Shown: positions 43,992 to 52,219 of the stretch, one piece after another
How positions within the stretch are numbered: the stretch's first letter is position 1
Layout of the letters: every line of letters begins with the position of its first letter
Source: Hydrocarboniphaga daqingensis
Lineage (GTDB): Bacteria; Pseudomonadota; Gammaproteobacteria; Nevskiales; Nevskiaceae
Direction of reading: 5' to 3'
DNA: 64,000 nt
NCBI RefSeq assembly: GCF_900129825.1
Contig: NZ_FQWZ01000003.1
Coordinates: forward strand, 426,353-490,352
The notes under the pieces: generated by a model
What the model was told of the DNA's origin: nothing
Databases searched by the model: none
What the model saw: only the letters and a program-made list of their open reading frames with translations
Position numbers and translations under genes: made by a program

Positions 43992-44846
43992 ATGAGCGAA
44001 GAAGGCGACAGTACCGACACCCATTTCAGCCGTTGGTGGCGCCGTGCCGCGCACCGCCTCGCCGGCGGACCGCGCAGCCGCGAAGATCTGCTGGACTTCC
44101 TGAAGGAGGCGCGGGAGTCCGAGATCATGGACGCCGATGCGCTGGCGATGTTCCTCGGCGTGCTGGGCACCGACGAGCTGCAAGTGCGCGACATCATGGT
44201 GCCGCGCTCGCAGATGGTGGTTGTCGAGCGCGACTGGACGCTGGACCAGTTGCTGCCGGTCGTCGTCGAGTCGGGCCATTCGCGATTCCCAGTGATTGGT
44301 GATAGCCGTGACGAGGTGCTCGGCATTCTGCTGGCCAAGGATCTGCTGCGGTTTTCACCGAGCATTCCGGGCTTCGATGCCAGCGCGTTCGACTTGATGC
44401 GCGACCTGCGCCCGGCGTCGTTCGTGCCCGAATCCAAGCGCGTCAATATCTTGCTGAAGGACTTCAAGCGCGGTCGCAGCCACATGGCGATCGTCGTCGA
44501 CGAATACGGCGGCGTGGCGGGCTTGGTGACGATCGAAGACGTGCTGGAGCAAATCGTTGGCGAGATCGACGATGAGTACGACGATGCCGAGGCGGCGCCG
44601 ATTTTGAAGCAGGATGACCGCCGCTACTTGGTCAATGGTTTGGCGACGGTTGAAGAGTTCAACCAGTATTTCGGCACCACGCTGCCGACCGAAGACTTCG
44701 ACACTGTTGGCGGCTTGGTGATGCATCGCTTCGGCCACATGCCCAAGCGCGGCGAGAGCGTCCGCATCGATCGCTTCAACTTCAACGTGCAGCGCGCCGA
44801 CAGCCGTCGCGTACAGCAACTGCAAGTCACGCTGTCATCCGAATGA
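43992..44846 (+). CDS. corC: CorC/HlyC-type protein with paired CBS domains
   Basis: The product has 284 residues. Two CBS domains, 'VRDIMVPRSQMVVVERDWTL' and a second around 'MRDLRPASFVPESKRVNILL' with 'HMAIVVDEYGGVAGLVTIED', are followed by a transporter-associated CorC_HlyC domain ('RYLVNGLATVEEFNQYFG', 'TVGGLVMHRFGHMPKRGESV'). CorC-type proteins are linked to Mg2+/Co2+ homeostasis. The gene is cytosolic by sequence; no membrane domain is present. It overlaps the next gene by four bases (ATGA). Confidence 0.93.
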   Translation: MSEEGDSTDTHFSRWWRRAAHRLAGGPRSREDLLDFLKEARESEIMDADALAMFLGVLGTDELQVRDIMVPRSQMVVVERDWTLDQLLPVVVESGHSRFPVIGDSRDEVLGILLAKDLLRFSPSIPGFDASAFDLMRDLRPASFVPESKRVNILLKDFKRGRSHMAIVVDEYGGVAGLVTIEDVLEQIVGEIDDEYDDAEAAPILKQDDRRYLVNGLATVEEFNQYFGTTLPTEDFDTVGGLVMHRFGHMPKRGESVRIDRFNFNVQRADSRRVQQLQVTLSSE

Positions 44847-46093
44847 GCCGCCTGGCGTCGCGTGCCTTACGTTGGCTGATGGTGCTCGGCGCCGCGCTGC
44901 TGCTGGCGCCGGCCCACGCGCAGCTGACGTTGGATGTGCCGCCACAAGTCAGCCTGCTGACATTCGGACCGGGGGACATTTACTGGCAGCGCTTTGGTCA
45001 CAATGCACTGCTGCTGCGCGCCGCTGATGGTCGCGCGGCGGTGTTCAACTACGGCACGTTCGACTTCCAACAAAAGAGCTTCTTTCTAAACTTTGCGCGC
45101 GGGCAGATGCGCTACCGGCTCGACGTCGATTCCTTCGACCGGACGCTGCGGATGTACGCTGCTGAAGGGCGCTGGATCTTCGAGCAGCGCCTGGCGCTGG
45201 ATGACGAACAGCGCCGTGACTTGGCGGCGTTCCTGGCGGCAAACCTGAAGCCGGAGAACGTCGAGTATCGCTACGACTACTTCGCCGACAACTGCTCGAC
45301 GCGCGTCCGCGACGCGCTCGACCAGGTGTTGCATGGCGCGCTGAAAGCGCAGATCGAGCCTCTGCCCACGCCGGTGACGTATCGCGAGGAAGTCGTTCGG
45401 CTGATGTCGCCTGACAAGCCGCTGGCGGTTGGCATGGACCTGGGGCTCGGCCCGAGCGCCGACCGGCCGATCAACCTATGGCAGCACAGCTTCTTACCGC
45501 TGACGCTGATGCAGGCGGTGCGCGACGTGCGGCTCACCGATGCCAGCGGCGCAGAGCGCGCTCTTGTTGAGTCCGAGGGCTGGATCTATCGTCCTCAAGC
45601 GTCCGAGGAGGCCGAGCCCGCTGGGCTGACTGGGCTGCTGCCGCTGTCGCTGCTGGGTGCTGGATTGGCGGTGCTCCTGTTGTTGACTCGGGCACTACGC
45701 CGTTTCGGCCTCATGCGCTGGACGTACGCGATGTTGACCATGGCGATCAGTGCGGTCGCCGGTGTGACCGGGCTGGTCATGCTTGCCGCTTGGGCGCTGA
45801 CCGAGCACTGGGGCATGTGGGCGAACCAGAATCTGCTGTTGTTCAATCCCTTGCTGCTGGCGCTGATACCGGTGTGGGCCGGCGCCGTCCGTGGCGGCTG
45901 GTATCCGGCCGCTTGGGCGGTGCGGGTCGCGCAGCTGGCCCTGCTGATCGCCGTGGCGGCGGTCGCGATCAAATCGGTCCCCGGCATGCAACAGCACAAC
46001 CTGCCGTGGATTGCGCTGATGCTGCCGCTGCAGATGGCGATGACATGGACGCTGCGCGCAGCACATCGCTCGCCGCCGATCTGGAGCCGTTGA
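44843..46093 (+). CDS. DUF4105 / Lnb-type N-terminal domain membrane protein
   Basis: The product has 416 residues: signal peptide 1-26, then a periplasmic DUF4105 domain with 'DIYWQRFGHNALLLRAADG' (His53), 'FNYGTFDFQQKSFFLNFARG' and 'YDYFADNCSTRVRDALDQV' (Cys151). The His and Cys match the catalytic pair positions of the Lnb family, named for the intramolecular lipoprotein transacylase of Gram-positive bacteria. From residue ~265 there are four or so membrane helices. The position directly after corC is where many gammaproteobacteria keep lnt (apolipoprotein N-acyltransferase), so a lipoprotein or envelope role is tempting but unproven. Confidence 0.75.
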   Translation: MSRLASRALRWLMVLGAALLLAPAHAQLTLDVPPQVSLLTFGPGDIYWQRFGHNALLLRAADGRAAVFNYGTFDFQQKSFFLNFARGQMRYRLDVDSFDRTLRMYAAEGRWIFEQRLALDDEQRRDLAAFLAANLKPENVEYRYDYFADNCSTRVRDALDQVLHGALKAQIEPLPTPVTYREEVVRLMSPDKPLAVGMDLGLGPSADRPINLWQHSFLPLTLMQAVRDVRLTDASGAERALVESEGWIYRPQASEEAEPAGLTGLLPLSLLGAGLAVLLLLTRALRRFGLMRWTYAMLTMAISAVAGVTGLVMLAAWALTEHWGMWANQNLLLFNPLLLALIPVWAGAVRGGWYPAAWAVRVAQLALLIAVAAVAIKSVPGMQQHNLPWIALMLPLQMAMTWTLRAAHRSPPIWSR

Positions 46094-46106
46094 TGAGGAG
46101 CAAGAC

Positions 46107-46988
46107 ATGACGAGCTACAACACACTGGCCTGGGACGTCGATGCCGACGGAATCTTGGTTCTGACCCTGAACCGGCCGGACCAGATGAATGCCTTCACCG
46201 TCGAGATGGCCAACGAGCTGGTCGACGCCTTCCATCGCGCCAGCGAGGATGACGCGGTGCGCGCGGTGATCGTCACTGGCGCCGGCCGTGCGTTCTGCGC
46301 CGGTATGGACCTGAGCGTGCCCGGCAACGTCTTCGGTCTGGACGAAACCCAGGCGCCGACTTTGGGCGATCTGCACACGCGGATCGATGATCCGGCGATC
46401 CGCGACGGCGTCCGCGACACCGGCGGTCGCGTCACGCTCGCCATCTACGACTGCAAGAAGCCGGTCATCGCCGCCATCAATGGCGCAGCGGTCGGTATCG
46501 GCGCGACGATGACGCTGGCGATGGACGTCCGCATCGCGTCCGAAAAGGCGCGCATCGGCTTCGTGTTCGGCAAGATCGGCATCGTGCCCGAAGCCTGTTC
46601 GAGCTGGTTTCTGCCGCGTCTGGTCGGCATGCAGCAGGCATTGGAATGGGTTTATTCCGCCGACATCCTCGACCCGGCCGAAGCGCTGCGCGGCGGGCTT
46701 TTGCGGTCGGTCCATGCGCCGGAAGCGCTGCTCGACACCGCGCGCGACCTGGCCCGCAAGTTCACGCGGCACCGATCGCCGGTCGGCGTCGCGCTTGCAC
46801 GGCAGATGATGTGGCGCAACAGCGCTCAGCCGCATCCGGTGGAAGCCCACCGTGTCGATACACTGGCAATGTTCTACACCAGCATTGGCGACGGTAAAGA
46901 AGGCGTGCGTTCGTTTCTGGAAAAGCGTGAGCCGGCATACGCGGGCAAGGCATCCGAGATGCCGCCGTTCTATCCGTGGTGGGGCTAA
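46107..46988 (+). CDS. Enoyl-CoA hydratase/isomerase family protein
   Basis: The 293-residue crotonase-fold protein has 'LVLTLNRPDQMNAFTVEMAN' at the start, 'VIVTGAGRAFCAGMDLS' (oxyanion-hole GAGRAFCAG), 'KPVIAAINGAAVGIGATMTL' (second oxyanion Gly), and 'FGKIGIVPEACSSWFLPRLV', the catalytic-acid region. A ~30-residue insertion between the first oxyanion strand and the second ('NVFGLDETQAPTLGDLHTRI') is typical of the larger 2-enoyl-CoA hydratase subgroup. It likely acts in fatty acid or side-chain degradation; GAGGAG precedes the ATG. Confidence 0.9.
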   Translation: MTSYNTLAWDVDADGILVLTLNRPDQMNAFTVEMANELVDAFHRASEDDAVRAVIVTGAGRAFCAGMDLSVPGNVFGLDETQAPTLGDLHTRIDDPAIRDGVRDTGGRVTLAIYDCKKPVIAAINGAAVGIGATMTLAMDVRIASEKARIGFVFGKIGIVPEACSSWFLPRLVGMQQALEWVYSADILDPAEALRGGLLRSVHAPEALLDTARDLARKFTRHRSPVGVALARQMMWRNSAQPHPVEAHRVDTLAMFYTSIGDGKEGVRSFLEKREPAYAGKASEMPPFYPWWG

Positions 46989-47005
46989 ACCCGTACCATT
47001 GCGGT

Positions 47006-47182
47006 ATGAGTGACGCTGATCCCAACCCGAAAAAGTCCGCCGCGGCGCTGCTGAAAGAGGCGCTGGCCGCCAAAAAAGCCGGCACCCAGAACGGCAAACA
47101 GAAGCTGCGCCCCGACATGGGCAACGCCAAAGCCAACAAAGACGCCGAGCGCCTCGCCGGCAAGTCGCGCAAGGTTCACTGA
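47006..47182 (+). CDS. Small highly charged hypothetical protein
   Basis: The 58-residue protein, rich in Ala, Lys and Asp with no hydrophobic core ('KKSAAALLKEALAAKKAGTQ'), is probably partly helical and disordered. The ATG at 47006 is preferred to an upstream GTG at 46976 that lies inside the preceding gene. It is in the same orientation as the hydratase gene, 17 bases downstream. No family is recognised; a nucleic-acid-binding or charged scaffold role would be a guess. Confidence 0.5.
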   Translation: MSDADPNPKKSAAALLKEALAAKKAGTQNGKQKLRPDMGNAKANKDAERLAGKSRKVH

Positions 47183-47232
47183 GCCAGAGCGGCCCGCGGC
47201 TGGTTTCATCCACCCGCTCTGCCGCTCGGGAC

Positions 47233-47264
47233 CACTGCGCTGAGGCGATGCCCGCAGCGCAGTG
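47233..47264. terminator. Inverted repeat between convergent genes
   Basis: Ten-base perfect arms CACTGCGCTG and CAGCGCAGTG with a 12-base loop lie in the 96-base space between a + strand small gene and the - strand yjbH-like gene. A pyrimidine-rich stretch follows on the + strand (ATCGCTCTCCCT). Possible bidirectional terminator. Confidence 0.5.
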
Positions 47265-47278
47265 ATCGCTCTCCCTCG

Positions 47279-49111
47279 CTACTCCCGCGACTCGTTCTGA
47301 TAAGCCGGATACATCCGGTCGGAATCCATCCAGTCGGTTAGCAGGTTGTAAACCGGCCGTGGTTCGACCATCAACGTTGGTCGGATCACGTTGGCTCCGC
47401 CTGGATTGTCGAACGTGGTCCGGCGCGTGTGGGTGTAGCGCGGCGCACCGACGACAGACAGCGGGCCACGCTGGAAGCCCATACGCGGTGTTAGCGGGAA
47501 ACCGATGGCGATACCCGCATCACGGCGATTGTCCTCGTCGCTGCGCACGACAATCGACAACGTGACGTCGCCAAAGTACCGGGTGACGTTGGCATAGCCG
47601 CCGCGATCACCATAGAAATAGTCACCACCGCCGACCTCGACCGAGGTGCTCCACGGCGCATACCAGTATCGATGGCTGATCACTCTTGTTTCACGGGTAG
47701 CAAAGGGCAGATCGTCAGCAATCGCGTAGGAGGCTATTGCGATGCGGGTTCTGTTGCTTCCGGCTCCCCAAAAGTACGCAGCGTCTAGGTGGCTGAACTC
47801 GTATTCGAGTGCGTTGACATAGGTCCGACCGATGCTGCCCACTGCGACCAGGCCGTCAATCGGATGCGTGGCCCACTGCGCGGCAACTTCGCGGACGCCG
47901 TCGCGAACCCTGTAGAAGTTGAATGGACCGGTCTGGTTGAACGAGTCGTCTTCTGCGGCGCGCGTGTTGCGGGTGATGTAAGCGCCCAAGCCAAAGGGGC
48001 CTTGGAGTCGCAGCGACGACTGCAGTGCCACCGAATACTGAAGCCGCCCGAATTCAGTTCCGACAAAGCTACGCTCTTCGATGCCGAACCGCGCTTCGAC
48101 ACCAAATGCATTCTGGATCGGCTGTTTGAGCATTGGTGCCGGTTCCGAAACCTGCGTGATCCATCGGGCGTTGGTGTGGTTGCCGGTAATGCAGTCGACG
48201 TCTGCCGAAATCAGCGGAATACCATAGCGGTACTGCTGATAAACAATTCGCTTGGCGCCCTCGCCAGCCAAGCTGCAAGCGCCCGCGGCGCTGTCCTGCT
48301 GACGCTGCAGATACGCGGCGTTCTCGGCCGTCACGATCTTGGTCCCGAGACCGTCGGCGACATGAATGGCGCGCAGTCCCCGCGACGAACTCGGCTTGAA
48401 CCAATCGCTCTGACGGTCGAATCGGAGATTGAAGCGCCCGCCGAATCCATAGCCGTCGGCGTCTTCCTTGTCGGTTGCATGCAGGCCCAATGCGTAAAGC
48501 CGCGCGTAGTCGGCAACATTCAGGCTCAGCTTGACGCCGATGGACGCGAAGTCGCCGTCGTAGTCCGCCATGATGGTTGCGGCGGGTATCGGCGTCCACG
48601 CGATGCCGCCAAAAGCGCCGTCAAGGCGATCGGGCCCGTTGCCGATTCCGGCGGTTACCGCGAACGGGCCGCGGCTGACGGTGTTGGTCAGATAGCGTGC
48701 ACTCGTAAAGTTCGCTGCGGCAGAATCGCCACCGAAGTCGGACCAGCCGGCTGCTGTCGACCATTTGAAGCCCTGCCACTGAACGTCATCCAGCAGCTTC
48801 ACCTTGAAGCTGGCGAGCAGGTCGTTTTTGCGGAAACCAAACGGTCCTGTGCCACCTGACTCGTACGCCAGCGCGGCGCCGAGTTCCACCCGAGGCGCCA
48901 AGCCGAACACGGCATTGAAGTTAGTGGCGTCGTCGACTTTGTAATCGTTGTAGGTGTGCTCGTTGTACTGCAGTTCAGCCCAGCCGGACTCCATCACATT
49001 GGCCGTGGGAACCGTCAGCAGACCCGAGTAACCAAACGCAATGTTGTCGTCTGCTCGTGCTGCAGTACCAAAACAGGCGGCGGCCAGCGCCGCCCAATAA
49101 CGCAATTTCAT
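47279..49111 (-). CDS. YjbH-like outer-membrane beta-barrel protein
   Basis: The product has 610 residues with signal peptide 'MKLRYWAALAAACFGTAARA' and mature start 'DDNIAFGYSGLLTVPTANVM'. Long alternating beta-strands with Tyr/Phe girdles ('ARVELGAALAYESGGTGPFG', 'GVREVAAQWATHPIDGLVAV') fit the YjbH family of outer-membrane proteins linked to exopolysaccharide secretion (the enterobacterial yjbEFGH operon). Here the other three genes of that operon are missing. The ATG at 49111 gives the signal peptide exactly; the ATG at 49153 is ruled out because it lies inside the terminator stem. Length is slightly shorter than the E. coli protein. Confidence 0.8.
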   Translation of the reverse strand: MKLRYWAALAAACFGTAARADDNIAFGYSGLLTVPTANVMESGWAELQYNEHTYNDYKVDDATNFNAVFGLAPRVELGAALAYESGGTGPFGFRKNDLLASFKVKLLDDVQWQGFKWSTAAGWSDFGGDSAAANFTSARYLTNTVSRGPFAVTAGIGNGPDRLDGAFGGIAWTPIPAATIMADYDGDFASIGVKLSLNVADYARLYALGLHATDKEDADGYGFGGRFNLRFDRQSDWFKPSSSRGLRAIHVADGLGTKIVTAENAAYLQRQQDSAAGACSLAGEGAKRIVYQQYRYGIPLISADVDCITGNHTNARWITQVSEPAPMLKQPIQNAFGVEARFGIEERSFVGTEFGRLQYSVALQSSLRLQGPFGLGAYITRNTRAAEDDSFNQTGPFNFYRVRDGVREVAAQWATHPIDGLVAVGSIGRTYVNALEYEFSHLDAAYFWGAGSNRTRIAIASYAIADDLPFATRETRVISHRYWYAPWSTSVEVGGGDYFYGDRGGYANVTRYFGDVTLSIVVRSDEDNRRDAGIAIGFPLTPRMGFQRGPLSVVGAPRYTHTRRTTFDNPGGANVIRPTLMVEPRPVYNLLTDWMDSDRMYPAYQNESRE

Positions 49112-49123
49112 AATGCCCCACCC

Positions 49124-49154
49124 AAAAAAAAGGTGGCCAGCAAAGCTGGCCACC
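49124..49154 (-). terminator. Rho-independent terminator after the lipoprotein gene
   Basis: A perfect 10-base stem GGTGGCCAGC/GCTGGCCACC with a three-base loop is followed on the - strand by eight U (49124-49131). It ends transcripts of the lipoprotein gene 49206-50024 and lies directly before the yjbH-like gene, so that gene needs its own promoter or read-through. Confidence 0.85.
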
Positions 49155-49205
49155 TGTTTGTGTCGCGTACTCGACTCGTTCCGAGTGCGCTACCGCTTCG
49201 AAAAC

Positions 49206-50024
49206 TTAGCTGCCCGAGGTAACCGGAACCACGATCGTCGTCGGTGCGTTCTGCACAGCGGTCTTAACCGAGGCCAGCGTAGCGGCCGGAACCGTGTAGG
49301 TCTGGGCAATACGGTCAAGTGCCGTCACAAGCTGCGCCTGGATGCCGTCGATCGTAGACGGTGAAGCGCCGACCAACGACGAGACGAACGCAAACGGATC
49401 GACACCACTGGTGGCGGCCGCCTGGGCAATCGCTGCAAGCAGCAGCGAGTACGGATCGGAAATACCGGTAGACGTCGCGTTGACCGTCGGCGGCAGCGCC
49501 GTGATGCTGCTCAGGCCAAAGGCTTGGGCCAGAACGGTGTTGGCGTTGCTGGCGGCAGCTGCGTTCGGAATCGCACCACCTGCCGCGTTGGAAGCAGCAC
49601 GCAGCTGCAGGGCGGCGAGGTTAGTCAGCGGCGTCACCGCGATCGAGCCATTGCCGGCGGCAACGGCCAGCGACGAGATGACGGCCGAAATCGGAGCCGG
49701 CAGTGGTAGCGTGGTGCCGGTGGCTTCATTGAAGTACGTCGCGCCGGCCGCCGGAGCGCAAGTGACCAGCAGCGCCTCGTCTTCAGGCAGTTCGCCGACC
49801 AGCGTGAAGCTGATCAGGCCTTCGGCATTTGAGCTTGCCGTGCCGTAGCTGACCTGACCGTTGAAAGAGGTGACCGTGCAAGCCGCACCAAAGATGGCGC
49901 CCTTGGCAGCCTTGGAAGTGAACGGGGTTTCCGGAGCGGCGCTACCGCGGCCACCGTTGCAAGCGGCCAGCACCATAGCAGCGGCACCGGCAAGAATCAG
50001 ACTACGAATACGGAACTGCGACAT
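49206..50024 (-). CDS. Alanine-rich lipoprotein of unknown function
   Basis: The product has 272 residues. 'MSQFRIRSLILAGAAAMVLA' then 'ACNGG' forms a lipoprotein signal with lipobox L-A-A-C (Cys22). The mature part is extraordinarily rich in Ala, Ser, Thr and Gly, with few charges ('SNAAGGAIPNAAAASNANTV', 'SLVGASPSTIDGIQAQLVTA'), and recurring hydrophobic/small pairs suggest a beta- or helical-repeat surface protein. No family is recognised. GGAGACC sits before the ATG. A good promoter lies at 50148-50176 and a strong terminator follows the gene, so it is monocistronic. Confidence 0.7.
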   Translation of the reverse strand: MSQFRIRSLILAGAAAMVLAACNGGRGSAAPETPFTSKAAKGAIFGAACTVTSFNGQVSYGTASSNAEGLISFTLVGELPEDEALLVTCAPAAGATYFNEATGTTLPLPAPISAVISSLAVAAGNGSIAVTPLTNLAALQLRAASNAAGGAIPNAAAASNANTVLAQAFGLSSITALPPTVNATSTGISDPYSLLLAAIAQAAATSGVDPFAFVSSLVGASPSTIDGIQAQLVTALDRIAQTYTVPAATLASVKTAVQNAPTTIVVPVTSGS

Positions 50025-50375
50025 AACGGTCTCCCAAAGCCTCTCGGCGTAAAAATTCAAAAGTGGCAGATGTAGAAGGCTGCCAATAGATTGACCAGCC
50101 GCCAAGCCGGCGCTGTGCCTCTGATCGATTCCCCAACCTGATGCTTACATATAGCGTAAGAAAATGCACCAGACAAATGTTACCGCTAAAGGATCTATAT
50201 GCGGCCTGCCTGCGTTGTTGCTGCGGTTTCTGCACAGCAAGTTTCAGGCCTGTAGGTGACTCGACGGTGACAATCGTACCGGTATTGCATCTTTTTGCGA
50301 ACTCGAAGGGGCCGGCACGGGAGCATAACCGCAGTGCTGAACCTCACCTTGTGCGACAACTCACGTAGGTGGCTC
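50025..50375. other. Upstream region of divergent lipoprotein and phzF-like genes
   Basis: 351 bases. The - strand promoter at 50148-50176 is described separately and gives a leader of about 116 bases to the lipoprotein ATG. No strong promoter was identified for the + strand gene. Confidence 0.4.
50148..50176 (-). promoter_or_regulatory. Sigma-70-type promoter of the lipoprotein gene
   Basis: On the - strand TTGTCT (50171-50176), a 17-base spacer and TATATG (50148-50153) make a near-consensus promoter. Transcription would start near 50140 and run into the ATG at 50024. Confidence 0.55.
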
Positions 50376-51278
50376 ATGAACTACGCAGTACTTGATGTAT
50401 TCACTGATCGCGCCTTGTGCGGCAATCCGCTGGCCGTGGTCGAGGGGGCTGACGCGCTGGATTCGCCGCGAATGCAGGCGATTGCACGCGAATTCAACTT
50501 GAGCGAGACCGTGTTCGTGCTGGCTCCCGAGCGCGGCGGTGATGTCCGGCTGCGAATCTTTACGCCGACCCAGGAGTTGCCCTTTGCCGGACACCCTACG
50601 ATCGGAGCCGCTTGCTGGCTTGAGCAAACCGGGCGGTTGCGATCGGCGCGTGGCCGCGCGACGCGCATTGAGGAAGCCGTGGGCATCGTGCCAGTGCGGG
50701 TGTTCGTTGAGTCGAACGGACTGCCGTACGCACAACTGACGACCGCGGTGCTGCCTCGATTCGCTCCCGCCATCGGCTCAGCGTCGCGGGTCGCCGCGCT
50801 GCTGGGACTGACGGTTGACGACATAAACGCGGGTGGCGACGTCCTTCGCAGTGCCGACTGCGGCGTGCCTTACAACCTGGTCGAACTCACGTCGCTGGAC
50901 GCCCTCGCAAGGGCGCATCTTGGCCGGACGCCGGACGCATCCGGTGAGGATGCAGGCGCACCACAGTCGTTCTATTTGTATCACCCGCTGCCTGCGGCCG
51001 CCGACGGTACGGCGCTGCTGCGTGCGCGTATGCTGTCGTTCGACTTGGGCGTGGCCGAAGACCCGGCGACCGGTTCGGCAGCGGCGGCTTTATGCGGGCA
51101 CTTGGCGGACCGGCTTGCAGAGCGTTCCGGTACATTCCGCTGGCGCATTATCCAGGGCGTCGAGATGGGGCGCCCCAGCACCCTCGACATCGAGGCCGAT
51201 AAGCTGGATGGCCGTATTACCGCCATCCGCGTCGGTGGTTACGCGGTGATCGTGGCGCGCGGGCAGTTGATGATTTGA
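50376..51278 (+). CDS. PhzF-family isomerase/epimerase-like protein
   Basis: The 300-residue protein of the diaminopimelate epimerase-like fold starts 'MNYAVLDVFTDRALCGNPLA'. It has 'EFNLSETVFVLAPERGG', with the catalytic Glu near residue 45, 'PFAGHPTIGAACWL' and 'GVAEDPATGSAAAALCGHLA', the signature G-x-x-x-D-P-A-T-G-S. PhzF catalyses an isomerisation in phenazine synthesis, but most chromosomal homologues have unknown substrates. There is no phenazine pathway here. The ATG at 50376 is preferred to an upstream start at 50295. Confidence 0.88.
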   Translation: MNYAVLDVFTDRALCGNPLAVVEGADALDSPRMQAIAREFNLSETVFVLAPERGGDVRLRIFTPTQELPFAGHPTIGAACWLEQTGRLRSARGRATRIEEAVGIVPVRVFVESNGLPYAQLTTAVLPRFAPAIGSASRVAALLGLTVDDINAGGDVLRSADCGVPYNLVELTSLDALARAHLGRTPDASGEDAGAPQSFYLYHPLPAAADGTALLRARMLSFDLGVAEDPATGSAAAALCGHLADRLAERSGTFRWRIIQGVEMGRPSTLDIEADKLDGRITAIRVGGYAVIVARGQLMI

Positions 51279-51298
51279 AGATCGATCGAGCGCTACTC

Positions 51299-51772
51299 AT
51301 GTCCAGATTTCCCGCTGGTACCTTGTTATTGGCCGCTCTGATCGGCATGGCCAACGTCGCTTGCACGCCGCGTTTTTATCAGCGCACGACCGTGGCGCTC
51401 GAGGTCGGCGACGAGGAGGCCGTTCAGATTCGCTACGGCGAACTGGATAGCTGTCTGCTTCGTCGGCAAGTACCGGTCGACTATGTGATCCGCCGCCCGC
51501 GGTACACCTTGCAGATCCGTCCTGTGCCGGGCCTCGAGACGCCGGCGCGGCTTGAATTGCGCTTGCAGGCCGGCGCCAACGGTACGCTGCAGTTCCCCGA
51601 TCTGGCGGAAGAGCCGCAGGCCTTGTTTGCAGAGCTCGGTGTGCGCTACGTGGTTGATACGGCGGCGCTCAATGGCGTGCTGAACCTGCAGGTTCGGCGC
51701 GGCAACGAAGAGTTGGGTCGCGAGCGGTTCAAGTTGTCGGCCGGTCAGTGCCGAGTGCTGTCACCGAACTGA
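51299..51772 (+). CDS. Probable lipoprotein or secreted protein, unknown
   Basis: The product has 157 residues. 'MSRFPAGTLLLAALIGMANV' and 'ACTPRFYQ' form a short signal ending in Cys22, but the residue at -3 is Asn, so the lipobox is non-canonical. The mature part has strand-rich segments ('TVALEVGDEEAVQIRYGELD', 'ARLELRLQAGANGTLQFPDL') and two further Cys. It starts 20 bases after the phzF-like stop, likely in the same operon. The ATG at 51299 is preferred over a TTG at 51275. No family is recognised. Confidence 0.55.
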   Translation: MSRFPAGTLLLAALIGMANVACTPRFYQRTTVALEVGDEEAVQIRYGELDSCLLRRQVPVDYVIRRPRYTLQIRPVPGLETPARLELRLQAGANGTLQFPDLAEEPQALFAELGVRYVVDTAALNGVLNLQVRRGNEELGRERFKLSAGQCRVLSPN

Positions 51773-52219
51773 TCGGGGCAAATCGCAGGCAAAAAAAAGC
51801 GGCAAGCTCTTTCGAGTGCCGCCGAAGTTCTGCTGAAGGGAACAGCAGGGGGAGTTAGGGGTGCGAACCGTTTCGCGTGATTTGAGTGTCCTCCCGTGGA
51901 AGCGTCGCGACGCGCTGCGGACGACGGGCGGCAGCGATCGAGGCAGTAGCCGGGCGAGTGGACCGGATATTGCCCACCCGTTACGCACCTGAACGGTGCG
52001 TCATCGCCCTGGGTTGAGGCGTCTGTCGGGGGCGGCCTCCAGGCGGTGCTGCGTAGGAAGCGGCGGCGCTTCGCGTCGCGTGGCTGATGTGCTGGACTGC
52101 AGATGCCATGACACCCGGCTGCCGCGAGGTCAAAACCCGGAATGGAGTGCGGAGTCGGGCCATCACTTACGATCAATCTCACGTTTCGACCGATCGCCCA
52201 GGCCATCTGGACGCCACCC
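51773..52219. other. Intergenic region containing possible - strand small RNA
   Basis: 447 bases with no convincing gene. A structured - strand segment with a terminator at its end occupies about 51791-51890 (see the ncRNA entry). The rest is high-GC DNA before the alkyltransferase-like gene, with no clear promoter. Confidence 0.35.
51791..51890 (-). ncRNA. Possible small RNA with C-rich loops
   Basis: Read on the - strand there are three hairpins. GCGAA-ACGG-TTCGC is 51863-51876. CTGCTG-TTCCCTT-CAGCAG is 51830-51848, with a loop rich in C. GCGGCA-CTC-GAAA-GAG-CT-TGCCGC is 51799-51822, with a GAAA loop, followed by eight U (51791-51798) as in a Rho-independent terminator. Between the first two is an unpaired stretch rich in C (ACCCCTAACTCCCC). 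C-rich loops are used by some trans-acting RNAs to bind ribosome sites. No protein gene ends just upstream on this strand, so this terminator needs another transcript. The 5' end is a guess; no promoter was seen. Confidence 0.35.

Noticed and set aside
45969-47213. A 414-residue open frame on the - strand
   Set aside because: It lies antisense to the hydratase gene and the end of the DUF4105 gene; composition is typical of shadow frames.
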